From positions 198,423,737 through 198,487,736 of the forward strand of contig NC_133770.1 in assembly GCF_003597395.2 (NCBI RefSeq): a stretch of 64,000 nt of DNA, written 5' to 3'. The notes below the pieces were generated by a model. It saw only the letters and a program-made list of their open reading frames with translations. It was not told the origin of the DNA and made no database searches. This stretch comes from Chelonoidis abingdonii. Its lineage: Eukaryota > Chordata > Testudines > Testudinidae. Numbering within the stretch: position 1 is the stretch's first letter; each line of letters begins with the position of its first letter. Position numbers and translations under genes: made by a program. This document shows positions 36,231 to 48,307 of this stretch, piece by piece.

Positions 36231-38046
36231 GGGTATGTCTACACTACGAAATTAGGTCGATTTTATAGAAGTCGATTTTTAGAAATTGATTTTATACAGT
36301 CGATTGCATATGTCCACACGAAGCACATTAAGTTGGCAGAGTGCATCCTCATTACCTTGCCTAGCATCGATTTACGGAGTGGTGCATTGTGGGTAGCTAT
36401 CCCACAGTTCCCACAGTCTCTGCCACCCATTGAAATTCTGGGTTAAGCTCCCAATGCCTGATAGGATAAAAAACATTGTCATGGGTGGTTTGGGGTACAT
36501 TTTGTCAGTCGCCTCTCCCACCATGAAAGCAACGGCAGACAATTGTTTTGCGCCAGACACCAGAGCAATTAGAGCACAACAAGGCACGCTGCACATCAGA
36601 GAGGCTTTGAAAACCAGTTTCATGACTGGCTAGGCTTCAGTGTGACAATTGTGTGTGTTTCTCCTTGATGCTGTCAAAGTTAGACTCAGGACTCACAGTT
36701 TGTGAGACCACTCTGTTTTATTAGCACAGCGCTCTGCTAATACACCCAGATAATGTGAGCACCATACAAGACACAAACTATCTTATTTATACAGATAAAA
36801 GGTGGGGAGCACTTAGCAAGATAACAAAGGAAGCAGAATCTGATAAGTTTACCGGGGCTAGCCATGGATATTTTATTTCCTTACTAACTATTACCGATCT
36901 TCTGTTAATGTTTCGCCATTAGCACCCTTGTTTATGCCTATATTTCAACATTTCTTATTTCTGCTTAAAGGTACATACAACATTTCTTTAATCCATTCTT
37001 ATTTTTACAATATAATTCATTCTACTTTCACAATGCAAACCCACCCCCTTTGTTGATTTTAAGTCCCTGTAAGCCAACCAACCTCCCCCCCTTCGAAATA
37101 AAGTAACTATTATTGTGAAACCATACATTCTTTCTTTATTAATTAAAAGAAAAGATAACAGAAAAGGTAGCCCGGGTGGGGGAGGAGGGAAGGACAAGGC
37201 CACATTGCTTATTGTAGTCACACTAAAAATCAAATTTTTTGAATGACAGCCTTCTGTTGCTTTGGCCATCCTCTGCAGTGGAGTGGCTGGGTACCTGGAG
37301 TCTCTCTCCCTCCTCCTTCTGCCTCCCCCACCCCACGTTCTTGGGCGTCTGGGTGAGGAGGCTATGAAACATGGGGATGAGGGTAGGCAGTTATACAATG
37401 GATACAGCGAGGGTCTGTGCTCTTGTTGGCTTTCCTACAGCTCCAACAGATGCTTCATCATCATGTCCATTTGCTTCCCCCCACAGACGCTTCATCATGT
37501 CTTTTCCTGGCCTCTGCCACTGAATGCCTCCATGCATTAAGCTATGCCCTATCAATGCGGGAGGACTGCATAAGCTCGGAAAACATGTCATTGTAAGTGC
37601 GTTTTTTTCACCTTCTAATCTGCAATAACCTCAGGAATAGAGATGATAGGGGGAGCGTTGAAACATTCTATGCTCTATGATTCTGGGGGACTGCATGGTC
37701 ACCTGTGCTACTGAGTTTGCTACACTGACCAAACAGAAAATGAAATTCAAAAGTTCCCAGAGCTTTTCCTGTATAGCTGGCTAGAGCATCAGAATTCAAT
37801 GTGCTGTCCAGAGCTGTCACAATGGAGCACTCTGGGATAGCTCCTGGAGGCCAATACCATCAATTTGCATCCTCACTACCCCAAATTCAATCCAGCAAAG
37901 TCAATTTTAGCACTGCTCCCTAGCTGAGAAGGAGTACAGAAGTCAATTTTAAGAGCCCTTTAGGTCAATGGAACGGGGTTGGTTGTGTGGTTAAATCGAC
38001 CTAACGCGGCTAAATTTGACCCAACCCCGTAGTGTATACCAGGCCC
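36231..38046. mobile_element. Non-autonomous DNA transposon with imperfect TIRs
   Basis: The left end is GGGTATGTCTACACTACG and soon AGGTCGATTT; the right end, reverse-complemented, is GGGCCTGGTATACACTACG and later TTAGGTCGATTTA. These terminal inverted repeats frame about 1.45 kb of element sequence plus the LTR inserted at 36672-37032. No transposase frame survives and all frames are short. The flanks CTA (left) and CGA (right) could be a diverged 3-bp target duplication, which with GTCTACACT ends would suit the Harbinger superfamily, but this is inference. Confidence 0.65.
36672..37032 (-). mobile_element. Solo LTR (361 bp) nested in the DNA transposon
   Basis: It runs from TGTCAAAG to CTTTCACA, ends TG...CA forming an 8-bp inverted repeat with one mismatch, and is flanked by the 4-bp direct repeat ATGC (36668-36671 and 37033-37036). 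The minus strand has AATAAA at 36717-36722, placing the poly(A) signal close to the 3' end, so the LTR points left. No internal region is present, consistent with recombination between two LTRs. Confidence 0.85.
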
Positions 38047-40211
38047 GAGTGATGAACAGAAGGAACCTCCCATTTGAATTAAATTCAAATCAGTTCATGC
38101 ACCATGTCTCCATTAAAAGAAATTCCTGTGCAACCACAAAGACCAGCCACTGATGAGAACTTAGATGTTATAGATGGCAGCCTCTCCGTAGGCTGTACTT
38201 TTACATAGTGCTAAAGGCTATTAGAGTGCTGACATATGAAGGAGAGGGGCAGAGAGAGAGAGTGAGAGAAGCTGGACTCCTGCGGCCTCCACACACAGTG
38301 CTGTAAACCAAGTAACAGCTAAACACATTAGCATCTGGCACATGGTGAGATGCCAGCTTCCTGATTGCCGCAAAGCAACACATTTATATTTTAAATTGTT
38401 ACTCACAACTCAGATATAGAAGAAAGCAAAACCAAAGCTAAATTGGGCAAGGTAAAATGAGGAGCAGGCTAACAGCTTGCTTGCTGCCTTGAGCAATATA
38501 GCTAATGGATGGGGACAGATGAAGTTTCATTACCATTTGGATTTCAGTGTTTTAAATATCCCATCAATATCCTCTTGACTTCATTTACTTTGCACAGCGG
38601 CAGCACTTCTGGTTCTCCTCTTTCTGGATTTGTTTACATGCTGTGTGCCAGGGGCAGAGAGGAGGAATGGAGGAAATCAGCAGTGGTGACTTCAGAACCA
38701 TGACTAGGCTTTTAATGATCACTTCTGGTCACTAATGGGAGGACATACTCCTTATAGTGCTGCCAGTCTCATGCCCCCCACTCGCATCTTGATCTGAAAA
38801 TGTATTTGAGATTATTTTCCCCTGCCCTTCTCAGTTCTGTAGGCTTGTTCAGTTCCTTATTCTGTCTTCTCCATCACTGTTTCCAAAATCAGTGCTGCTG
38901 CTTTTTCTATCAAAGGCCCCAGGGATTCTGTAATTCCATGGCCACGAGATTGGACTCAGAATTCATGTTTTGCAACTGCTGCTCCAAAAATCCTTCACAG
39001 CCTAACTCAGCTACTTGAATGCTTGTTATTAGGAAATTTATTTTAAATGTAAGAACTTGGAAATAAAATGTTGTGGAGTAATAAAAAAGAACTTGATTGC
39101 ACTGCTATAACTCTATCCCTGATCATGCACTAATCCTAATACACCTATTTAAGAGTAAATTAAGAGCACTCAGTGCGTCTATTTTCAAGGCTGGAGAGCT
39201 TCTGTTGAGCATTTGGTTTTCCATATAAAACTTTTTGCTAGTCCGAAAAAAAAAATTCCATCAGAATCTGGAGATTGCTATCTGGATGGATGTGAATATT
39301 CTGACGTACCTTTTATGGTACATAAAAATCTGGGTTTAGTTAGTCATTAAGGAAGGTTGGCAGACGCCACATTGACTCATTTTCTGTGATGTGGTAGCTG
39401 CATCATTTTGGACGTTCTCTGCCACTCACAAAAAAAAGCAAAATAACCAAACTTGTTGTTTTTACCAGGATCCAAGTCCTTAGATTTCTCAAGTGATCAC
39501 TTGCAAGGACCTGTGACCTGGCAGCAACAGGGAATGGCTTTATATATTCTCTGTTGTAATATAGTAGAGATGGGGGGTGGGAGGAGAGACCACAGATGAA
39601 AACTTTCTGGGATTGATTAGAGAAGGGAGTTATGATAACCTGGGCCTTGTTTCTTCAAAACTTTAACCAGTGGATAGGCAGGCAGGGCTCTGGATAAGAT
39701 TCTAGACATAACCTCTGCAGTAAAGCAGCAGGAAGCAGTAGCTTTTAGCTTTCCTTGTTCCTGGAAATTCCTATAGTGGAACTTCCTTGTTTGTTTAGTG
39801 TTAGAAGTGATTCTTTTGAACACATATACAGGAGGAAAAGAATGTATTGAGAAAACATTATAAAAAATAGTCTGCCATTACATAAACTGATGGTACATGT
39901 TTACCTTTGATACAATTTTGGTCACCTTCCTCAAAAAAGGCATAGCAGAGGAGGAAAAACTGCAAACTAAGAAAGTATAAAAGAAAAAATAATACTCAGG
40001 GCCTAAATATTATCCCAATGACCCTGATCTAACTATCCAAAATGTGTCCTGTTCTAATGTACCAAGTGTGTGAATACACTAGAGTCAGGCAAAACTTTTT
40101 GTACAAATATTTTATTTGCCAAAAAATGCAATTTTGATTAACACGTGAATAGTTTTGGGTCTAACGCAAATTAACTGAATAGTTGTGTCCATTTTTTTTT
40201 TTTTAGTGGGA
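38047..40211. other. AT-rich non-coding sequence
   Basis: No gene recognised. There is an AG-rich patch near 38250-38270 and a poly(T) run just before 40205. No element with defined ends was seen. Confidence 0.45.
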
Positions 40212-40443
40212 GGGCTAGATTCACAAGGGTGGTGGTGATCTCCTCCGCTTATAACCTTTAGCCCAGGGATTAGATGCTCACCAGGGATGGGGTGGACTCA
40301 GCTTTTAATCTGTGCTCTGGAGAGGGATTGAAACCCAGGTGTCCCCCTTTCCAGCTGAGTGCTCTAGTATCTGGGCTACAGATTATAAGGCACAACCAAC
40401 TTCTCCTCCTCCGCTTCCTTTCACTGTTTTGTGAATCTAGCCC
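40212..40443. mobile_element. TIR element with tRNA-like core
   Basis: Both ends carry a perfect 15-bp inverted repeat GGGCTAGATTCACAA. The middle, read on the minus strand, resembles a tRNA-derived SINE head: GGTTTCAATCCCTCTCC matches a pol III B-box pattern, preceded by TACTAGAGCACTCAGCTGG. The combination could be a DNA element that captured a SINE, or a palindromic SINE composite. No convincing target duplication flanks it. Confidence 0.6.
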
Positions 40444-42735
40444 TTCATTTTCTTTTCTTTTCTTTTTTTTAAAATAAATTTGGAAACAACATTTTCTTCA
40501 GCCCAAGACAAAACATTTCCAATTCACCAAAAATTCTGAAAAATGTTGATTTTGGTTTGACTCAAACTCATTCCTCTCCTCACCCCCCCCCCAAAAAAAA
40601 TTCATCTGAACCACTAGTGAACCACAGTTATTCACACAGCTGCATTTTAACTTGGAGGTAACAGAAGTATCATTATCTGGGGTATCAACAGATACTATCC
40701 CATACAAACCAAATGATCCATCTTCTCCAGTTCCCCTATATCTGACAGAAGCCTGCAGGTTCATTTAAGGAGAAAAGCAACTCAAAAATTATTAATAGTA
40801 GCCCCTGCTGACCATAAGAAAATCTCTTAAAAATGGACCAAGAGCAGAGCCTATTAGATGAATTTACATAAATCAAAAAGGAGGTGAGGAAGAAGGCAGC
40901 AAAAATGATTTGCTAAGTCAAGTAAAATAACCCAGCTTAAGCACCAGTAAATGGAAGAAATATTCATTTTTAAGGCAGTTTTACGTGACGTCTCTGTGAA
41001 GCTGGGTATTTTTAATACAGAAAAGGCACAGATGGAGGATGTGTTCAGTATTAGGTGTAGTATAATAACTCATGGTGAAATGAAAATGTCAGAATCATTG
41101 GAGAGTGCTCCTCCCAGAAAGCTGCCGTTTATAATAGTTAAGTGAATTATAGCACAATAGAACAGAAAAGCATCAAAGTAATGTTCTTTATCTTTTTTAA
41201 ATACTTCTGAGAGACAAATGTGATTCAGCAAGTAGCAATATCTTGGAATAGATTTGACTTGAGCAAATCTGAGAGTTTACAGTAGCCAGCTGAACAAGGA
41301 CAAAGGAGCTGCCAGGAGCAGCCAAGCGGATTACATCATTTTAGAACAACATCTTTGGTACATAAAAAGCTGGTCATTTAACATCTAACTAGGGTTTATG
41401 TGCAGTACACAGAAATAAGTGAGTGTATCATGAGTCACTAAGGAAGTGCACAAAGTTGAATAATATATATGGTGTCTGCCTCAGAATCCTTAGATTCCAT
41501 GATATTTGCAGACATATCAAGTCTCACTTATTGGGTGTGAGACTCATTCATGAGCAAGCTATCTCACTCTCACACACATTCCTAAGCTCATCTCACTCCT
41601 TTTCAGTAAATATATAAAGATTTAAAATATTTTTTACTAAGGGGCCGAAAGAGACAGCAAACAGCGTTTTTTAGGTTTGGTCACTAACAGGTTGTACAGA
41701 AGTTGGAAGAGCAAGCGGATATTAATCCTCTTGCAAAATGGAAGTTCTAAAAATTAGCATACCCAAGTATGCTTGTGAGAAACTACCTTTGAATGATGAA
41801 ATATTAATGATGGCAGCACTTGTGAACTTTGACATTCGGGGAAACTGCACTTTTGAATAGATTGAGCACTTTGTTGGCAGATACCAGCATATGTTCAATC
41901 TCTCTCGACCTGAGATAGGGAATCTGCAAGAGGAGATTGTCGATTAACCAGTTGATGCAGAAATCAGATGTCCCCCAGGGTGTATGGGATGAGGCAACAC
42001 TACAAACTGACACAGATAACACTACTTTGCAGTAAAGGCTAGACACTGTATATCTTAGCAATTTCAAAAGCCCCAGTGGTCTTCTCAAGTTCTCATTTAC
42101 TGTCCAGGGTTACCAGGCTTCTCTTAGTTTTACTCCATTCAAATTATAGGAGAAGAGAATGTGTTCAGTCTTGTTTGAAAGATTAAGACACCATTCAGAC
42201 CAAACCTTAGTCTGGATGGGACACCATCCTCTATAACCCAAGTAAAGCTGGCAAATCCTGAGCCATGTTTCAAGCTGAGCCATCAAAAGAAGTTATAAAA
42301 ACAGCAAAAGGAGCCACATGGCAATATAACAAAGCATGTGAATAAAATGTTAAATCAAATTAGATATTAAAAGAAATGGGAATCCGAATCCTTTATCTAG
42401 GGTTTCTTAGCTTTAAATTAATTAAATTCAATTTATTTACATTATTTTACATTCATTTAATGCATTGTTTCATTGCATTTTAATTATTTTTGAATCATTC
42501 TGCATTTATTCTGAATCTGATTGCTTTATTTTAGGTTGCTGTAAATATAATCTGAGCAATAATATACAAACCAAATAATATTTGCACCGTAAAGTGTTTT
42601 ACAAAAGCATGATAATTATGACAAGATGATGTGCAAAATAAACCTATGATTGTATTGATAAAACAGTTTTCTCTTTTTATATTAAAACCTGTAATTTTAA
42701 TATTTCTCTTAATCTGTCCACTGACTTTGTACCTA
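40444..42735. other. AT-rich non-coding sequence
   Basis: Begins with a (CTTTT)n-type pyrimidine run (about 40447-40470) and a poly(C)/poly(A) patch near 40583-40600. No gene or repeat with defined ends was recognised. Confidence 0.45.
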
Positions 42736-42737
42736 GA

Positions 42738-43005
42738 CCATGGGTTATTAACTCTGGTCCTCAGGGATCTCCAGCCATCCAGGTTTTTGTTCCAACCAGC
42801 AAATAATTATTATTAAAATCCACTGGTTTACACTGCATATAGAATTCTTACATGTCCTAGACTTTAGTATGAATTAAAACATGTAAGTGTTTCATAAGCA
42901 AATTAAGCAGTTCACGTTTTAAAACAAACTATAACATTCTGGTTGGATTAAAAATCTGAACTACTGGATGCTGCGAAGGACCAAAAATGGGAGTCCCTAT
43001 TTAAA
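42738..43005. mobile_element. hAT-like foldback element
   Basis: The left end, TTAACTCTGGTCCTCAGGG, then AGCCATCCAGGTTTTTGTTC, is mirrored at the right by the reverse complement reading TTTTTGGTCCTTCGCAGC, then AGATTTTTAATCCAACCAG. The arms are about 55 bases with a unique AT-rich centre. A GGTCC...GTTCCAACCAG arm is reminiscent of Tip100-type hAT MITEs. No 8-bp target duplication could be confirmed. Confidence 0.5.
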
Positions 43006-43620
43006 ATAATGACTTAACACTCTGTCTTTAGCATTGAATCTCACTCTTTGGGGCTGTAAATATCACTCTTAAGGACAGCTAATCATTGGCATCTCTGTAA
43101 TTTAGTTTGTCCACTTGCTCTGGTTCAATGCTCAAGCCTTTCTCTAGCTCCCAATGATCTCTCTCACCTTTTCCAGGTAAACTCCTGTGGCTGTCAGCCC
43201 TTTTTCCTACCACACTTTTGTATTTCCCACCTTTGATCCTTTTTTTTAAAAAAAAGATTGGATTATCCATGAGCCCTAGCTACATTTACAGGCCCTAAAT
43301 TACAGTTGTAAAACCATTGGATTTTGCTTCTAAATACAATATTTGACAAATCTAAATTTCCATATTAATTAATTTCCTTTTTAGAGCTCTTCTCAGGCAG
43401 CATTGTAATGGGTCGATGCCAGTATCATGATGCACTGTCACACAATGCTTTGGGGACTGAACCCAAATTCATATATAAAATTCAGTTTGGTAGGCTAGCA
43501 TAGGACTGGGTCTTATTGCCAATAAAACTCTTTACCCATCCTTTCTATGAATGGACTTTATATAAATATCTATTTTCTATGTATTCCTCGCCGCATATGA
43601 TCATACTGCCACCACCAAAG
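43006..43620. other. AT-rich non-coding sequence
   Basis: Nothing recognisable. Confidence 0.4.
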
Positions 43621-44690
43621 TTGGCTGGTGCATGGATGAGTTTAGCTCATGGATGTAAAGCAGCTGGCTCAAGCTGAATCCCAGCAAGACAGAGGTGATG
43701 CTGATGAGCAGGGGAAAGCATTTTGAAAAGATTGCAGCTGTGGTGCAGTCTCCTGTGGTTAATGGTTCAAACTTCACTTAGTTAGGCTGGTCCATAGTTG
43801 GAGTACTTGTGGGATCCTCACTAATGCTTAAGTAATGCTTTATATCATTTCTGGTTGGCTAGGTGACTCTATCCCACCCTGGTGGATGATCACCTGGCCT
43901 CAGTTATTCACACCTTTGTTACTTCTCAGATGGACTGCATCAGTGTGATATACTTGGCCATGAAGCCTTCATCACTTAGGAAACTAACTAGTACACAAAA
44001 ATCTCCTCAGCAACACAGACTACTATGAGCACATCACACCTGTTCTCTGCTCCTTACACCCTATAAAATATTGAGTCAAGTTCAAGGTCTGATTCTCAAG
44101 GTAATTTATGGGCTGGACCCAGGATATCTAAGGGCTTGTCTACATTATCCGCCGGATCGATGGGCAGTGATCGATCCAGCAGGGGTCGTTTTATTGCATC
44201 TAGTCTAGTTCTCCTGTTGACTCCAGTACTCCACCAGGATGAGAAGCACAAATGGAGCTGATGGGAGAGCATCAGCAGTCGACTTACCACAGTGAAGACA
44301 CCATGGTAAGTAGATCTAAGTACGTCAACTTCAGCTATATTATTTACGTAGCTGAAGTTGCATAACTTAGATCGATCCCTCCATCCCCCAGTGTAGACCA
44401 TGTCTAACAGATCACCTAAAGTTCTGGGATGAAGACCGTCAACTATTACCCTCCTCTGGCTCAATGGAACTCACTGTATTAAGGGTAAAACATGTCTGTG
44501 CAGGAGATGGAACTTTCTCAGAGACCACTCTGAGATGGTGGATTGAAATCCCACAGGAAGTAAGGGCCATCACAAACCTTACCATTGTCCACTCCAAGTG
44601 TAAGGCACATTTGACCTTGCTTTTCTTGAACATAAATACATAGGGGGGTGTTTCTATCATTAAAACCCAAACCTCACCAAAACAAGACAC
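43621..44690 (+). pseudogene. L2/L3-type LINE ORF2 relic, interrupted by a MITE
   Basis: Decayed plus-strand frames spell WLKLNPSKTEVMLMSRGK (from 43665), HTFVTSQMDCISVIYL (about 43910), GLDPGYL just before 44130 and, beyond the insert, TFSETTLRWWIEIPQEVRAI (about 44510-44570) and LTIVHSKCKAHL. These match in order the late reverse transcriptase and C-terminal region of jockey-superfamily LINEs (LNPxKTEV, FVTSxxDYC, APGYL, LWNSLPxxIR, FKSxLKTHL). It has several stops and frameshifts and a 273-bp insert. L2 and L3 cannot be told apart by eye. Confidence 0.7.
44132..44404. mobile_element. Harbinger-like MITE nested in the LINE relic
   Basis: Left end GGGCTTGTCTACATT; right end AGTGTAGACCATGTC. 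Arms include GATCGAT words on both sides. It is flanked by the 3-bp direct repeat TAA (44129-44131, 44405-44407). A 3-bp TWA target duplication and GGGC..GTCTACA ends fit the PIF/Harbinger superfamily. The element is 273 bp and cannot encode a transposase. Removing it from the reading restores adjacency of two LINE segments, which dates it after the LINE. Confidence 0.75.
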
Positions 44691-46072
44691 TGCACATACT
44701 TCTCTTCCTGGGGAGAGGATGAGGGAACAAATGTGACAAATGTGCAGTGATGTTGCTTAATGCACTACTGGAAGATGCTCATATAATATGATGATGAGCT
44801 TGGTAAAAGAACCTCTATAGAATAGAACAGAAAAAACTTTAGTTCAATTTATTAAGGAGCTGACATGTAGAACCCATTATTTGCTGACAGAATTGCTTCT
44901 GTATAACAGTATAACAAAATACATTTGTGATCTTTTAAGAGAAAGAAGATGTCTTTTTCCATTTCTTTTTTCTTATTCTGTCCAATATTTTTCCTTATTC
45001 TGTTCACTTGATCGAATTCATGTCCTTAAAAATATCCTAGCAAATTGCATATAAAAATATACAATCATAACACTAGGAGCAACTCATATCCTACTTTTCT
45101 TTTTTAAGTCTGTTTTCAAATCTTTTTTATTCCATTATCCCTGTGAGTTGCATTTTGAAAATGTTTGCTGTTGGTACTTTATGAATTAAGTCAGTAAGTC
45201 AATTTCACAGTTTCAAGAGGAAAAAAAAAACTCCCTTTGTGCTTTCCCAGAAGCTTTCCTTCTGATCACTGCTGTGCCTTTTCATTGAATTATGCCTATT
45301 AGCTTTTAGCTATTACTTAAAAATTTTAAATAGGAATGATTTTTTTAAAAAAAAAGATGAAATGTTAGCAAGGTATTGCAACAGTAGCAGAAGTTCCTCC
45401 AACAACCACATCAGAGAGAAGATGTGAGAGTGAATTAGATTGGATGATTTCAGGAATCTTTTCAGGCCCTGTGTTGAATGCTTCTTAAGGTGAAAGAAAT
45501 ATGTGGTGGATTAACCTGCTTCTCCTCAGCAGTATCTGCTCTGCTACTAGCATACCATAGAAATTAATGGAAAGTTAGGAACAGAAGCCTGTTGGGATTG
45601 CTCCTGGGTCTTCTTCCCTCTGCTAGTGTCCAATGCAACAGCAGCAGGATGGGAATGGAATCTAACAGTAGCTTTCTCTATCACCACTTCACATAACTGC
45701 CTTAGCCAGCAGCTGTCATCATGAATTCTTCCTGAGTCTTTTACAGTCTAGGAGCCATATGACAACTCTGCATTATTTTTCTTACCTGTGACATCAGGTT
45801 ACTACCATATTTAATTGTTATACTGTGTATTTTCATATTGCCAAAGCTACCTCTAAATTGCTTGCAGTCTCACCTTCACTCTCCTTTCTTTCGTGTCTTC
45901 CACCTCTCACTATGCCTCTTGCACCATTCTTCTAGCTCCTAACTTCCATCTTCCTCTTCCTCATCTCCTGCCTCTCCTCTTCAAGTGTTCTTCCCTGGTT
46001 CTTTTCACCTCCATTGTTATGTGTCTAAATGTCATCTGTTATGTTGCATCCCAACATCACTCACTTTCATCA
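44691..46072. other. AT-rich non-coding sequence
   Basis: No gene recognised. It becomes pyrimidine-rich toward 45.88-46.0 kb, just before the GC-rich repeat. Confidence 0.45.
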
Positions 46073-46895
46073 GGCTGAGGCAGGGGGTTGGGCTGCAGGT
46101 GGCGAGGCGGGCTCTGGGCTGTGGCCAAGGGGTATGGAGTGTTTGTGGGGGGACTCTAGGCTGATCCTGGGGCAGAAAGTTGGGGTGCAGGGGGCAAGTT
46201 CTGGGAGGGAGTTTGGGTGCTGGAAGTGGCTCAGGGCTGGGGAAGGGGGTTGGGGTGCTGCAGTGGATGCAGGGTGTGGGCTCCCAGAGGTGGGTCAGAG
46301 TGCAGGAGGGGATGAGGGGTGTGAGCTCTGGGAGGGAATTTGGATGCAGGAGGGGGCTCAGGACTGGGAGGAGTGCAGGCTCTGGGAGGGAGTTTGGGTA
46401 TGGGAGGGGGCTCAGGACAGGGGCAGGGGGTGGGGCTGTGCAAGGGGATATGGGTTGCTGATTCTGGGAGAGGGCTCAGGACTGGAGCATGGGGTTGGGG
46501 TGCGGGAGGGGGTTTGGGTGCTATCTCCAGCTGGGAAGCACTTACCTTGGGCAACTCCTGGATGGCGTTGCAGCAGGGTTAAGGCAGGCTCCCTACCTGC
46601 CCAGGACCCATGCTGCTCATGGCAGCAGCTGGCTGCAGTTCCCGGCCAATGGGAGCTACAGAGTTGGCGCTCAGGCAGGGGAAGTGCACAGAGACCCTCC
46701 AATTGCCGCTCCTCAGGGTCCTCAGGGATCTGCTGACTGCTTCTGGAGGTGTGGGGACAGGGCAGGTAGGGAGCCACACTGTGCTGCCAGACATTTAGTG
46801 GCCTAAAATCTCTGGTTTGGCTTCAGTAGCCTCCGGGAGAAAGAGTCCAATTCTGGGAGACTCCCGACGAAACTGGGAGGGTTGGCAACTTTACA
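46073..46895 (-). repeat. GC-rich dispersed repeat, larger copy
   Basis: First a G-rich half of degenerate units close to GGGAGGGAGTTTGGGTGC and GGGGCTCAGGACTGGG, the reverse-complement type of the C-rich array at 5.1-5.5 kb. Then a unit with CAGTTCCCGGCCAATGGGAG (shared with 9.2 kb), and finally TCCCGACGAAACTGGGAGGG and TTGGCAAC. Long frames on both strands are glycine-, proline- or alanine-rich artefacts. Orientation is given relative to the 5.1 kb copy. Confidence 0.6.
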
Positions 46896-46919
46896 TCTCA
46901 GTAGTATCAAAGATCCAAA

Positions 46920-47180
46920 TTTAGGCCCTGATTCTGCAATGATTTCTGAGTGGCTGGAATCTCCCATTCACATGGAGCACCACTGACATCAGAGAAGTTC
47001 TGTACAGATGTAGGAGCTCATTGCAGTATTGGGGCCTTAAATTGTAAGCTCTCTTGGACAGAGAACAGTGTCCTCGCTCTTTTCTATAAAGTCCTTAACT
47101 TGCTTTAGATGCTGTGTAACAACTGCTACTGCTTCTGCTAATACTCACTAACCTGGAACATGTGTTGTATCTGCATGTAT
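46920..47180 (+). repeat. MIR-like repeat copy A
   Basis: GGCCCTGATTCTGCAATGAT near the start, then AATTGTAAGCTCTCTTGGAC, AGAACAGTGTC and AACCTGGAACATGTG. The same order occurs at 50150-50410 and 51805-52035. A CTGTAAGCTC-type word is part of the amniote SINE tail. Confidence 0.5.
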
Positions 47181-47988
47181 CTGGAAAGACTGACAGAAAA
47201 CTACAGATTAAATTAGCCCTAATGAGGAAATGAGATGCTTCTCCTTTGAGCCTGCTTCTAAGGCGAAAATCATGGCTCTAACTTTCCTGTTCTCCGACAC
47301 CCAGGATGTAATAATGAGTCTTCTCTGCCTCAGGATTCAGTATGATGGCTGACTGCATAATCAGGAGTCTAAAATCTGATACAGTTCACAGCCCAGTCTC
47401 TCCTTCATATCTGTGGCTGGATCTTTGCTGAAACAACACAAAAGCATTACAAGCTTGAGAACAAACACATACAGAAACAAAGCTCAGCATGATTCATCAC
47501 TAGGACTCAAGGTGAGACCTTTGTAAGATTGTTTCAAGCTTAGGAGCTCAGTATTCATCAGCCTTTTGTGTGCTGGCATTTTGCACATACAATCTGCCAG
47601 TTCCACTTTTATGGATATGTTCACTTATTTGTGGCTCCACAGTACTTGCCCATTTCTCAATATATTGCATCATTCTGTCTATGAAAATAAATGCATAGCC
47701 ATTGGCTTTCTAGATATGCAAACTTCATTTTGTTGGTAGGGATGGTATAGTTGTTACAAAGATCCTGGTTCTCCATTGCCATGCACCATATGTAGTCATT
47801 TATGTCTGTGGAAAGTAGATGTACTCCTTGGAGTATTCCCATATCAAGCATTGGAGTCGTCCCATTGACTTGAAACGTGCTAGTCACCTGCTTAAAGTTA
47901 CACACCAGATTACGTGCCTTGATGAATGAGCATGTAAATGTGAAAGGCAGTGGAAAAACAGCCTTCAGGTTTGATTTACCACATTCAT
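47181..47988. other. Non-coding sequence
   Basis: No gene or defined repeat recognised. Confidence 0.4.
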
Positions 47989-48307
47989 ACCACAGTTGCC
48001 AACTTTCACAGGTAAATAAGCAACCTGACTTTCACAATAAACTAAAAATCAAGCAAATCCAATTTCAAAACAAACTAATCCCTAAGAACCCCAACACTCT
48101 GTGATTAGATCCCACCATCATACAGTCTGGAACTGTGGTAGGTCTGCTGTGCACCCCTGACTCTCCCCTGCTTGCTGGGAGCCAATCAAAAAAGGAAGCA
48201 ACAAGCCACATAAGCGACAAGCGAAAAACTAGCCAACAAGCAACTCAGAAGCCAATTTAGCCAAAACCAAGCCCAATTTCTGAATTTTTTCATGGGTTTG
48301 GCATGTC
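47989..48307 (-). repeat. Dispersed repeat, copy 2 (partner at 7.20-7.55 kb)
   Basis: The reverse complement runs from GACATGCCAAACCCATG through GGCTTGTTGCTTCCTTTTTT, AGTCAGGGGTGCACAGCAG and AACCCC to GTGAAAGTTGGCAACTGTGG. It parallels copy 1 over nearly its whole length, with small indels. Confidence 0.65.

Noticed and set aside
36988..37591. Frames of 66-136 codons inside the DNA transposon, considered as transposase
   Set aside because: No DDE or DNA-binding motif is visible and the frames overlap on both strands.
46029..46736. 235-codon plus-strand frame rich in glycine and tryptophan
   Set aside because: Same GC-rich repeat family on the other strand; codons follow the G-rich unit, not a protein family.
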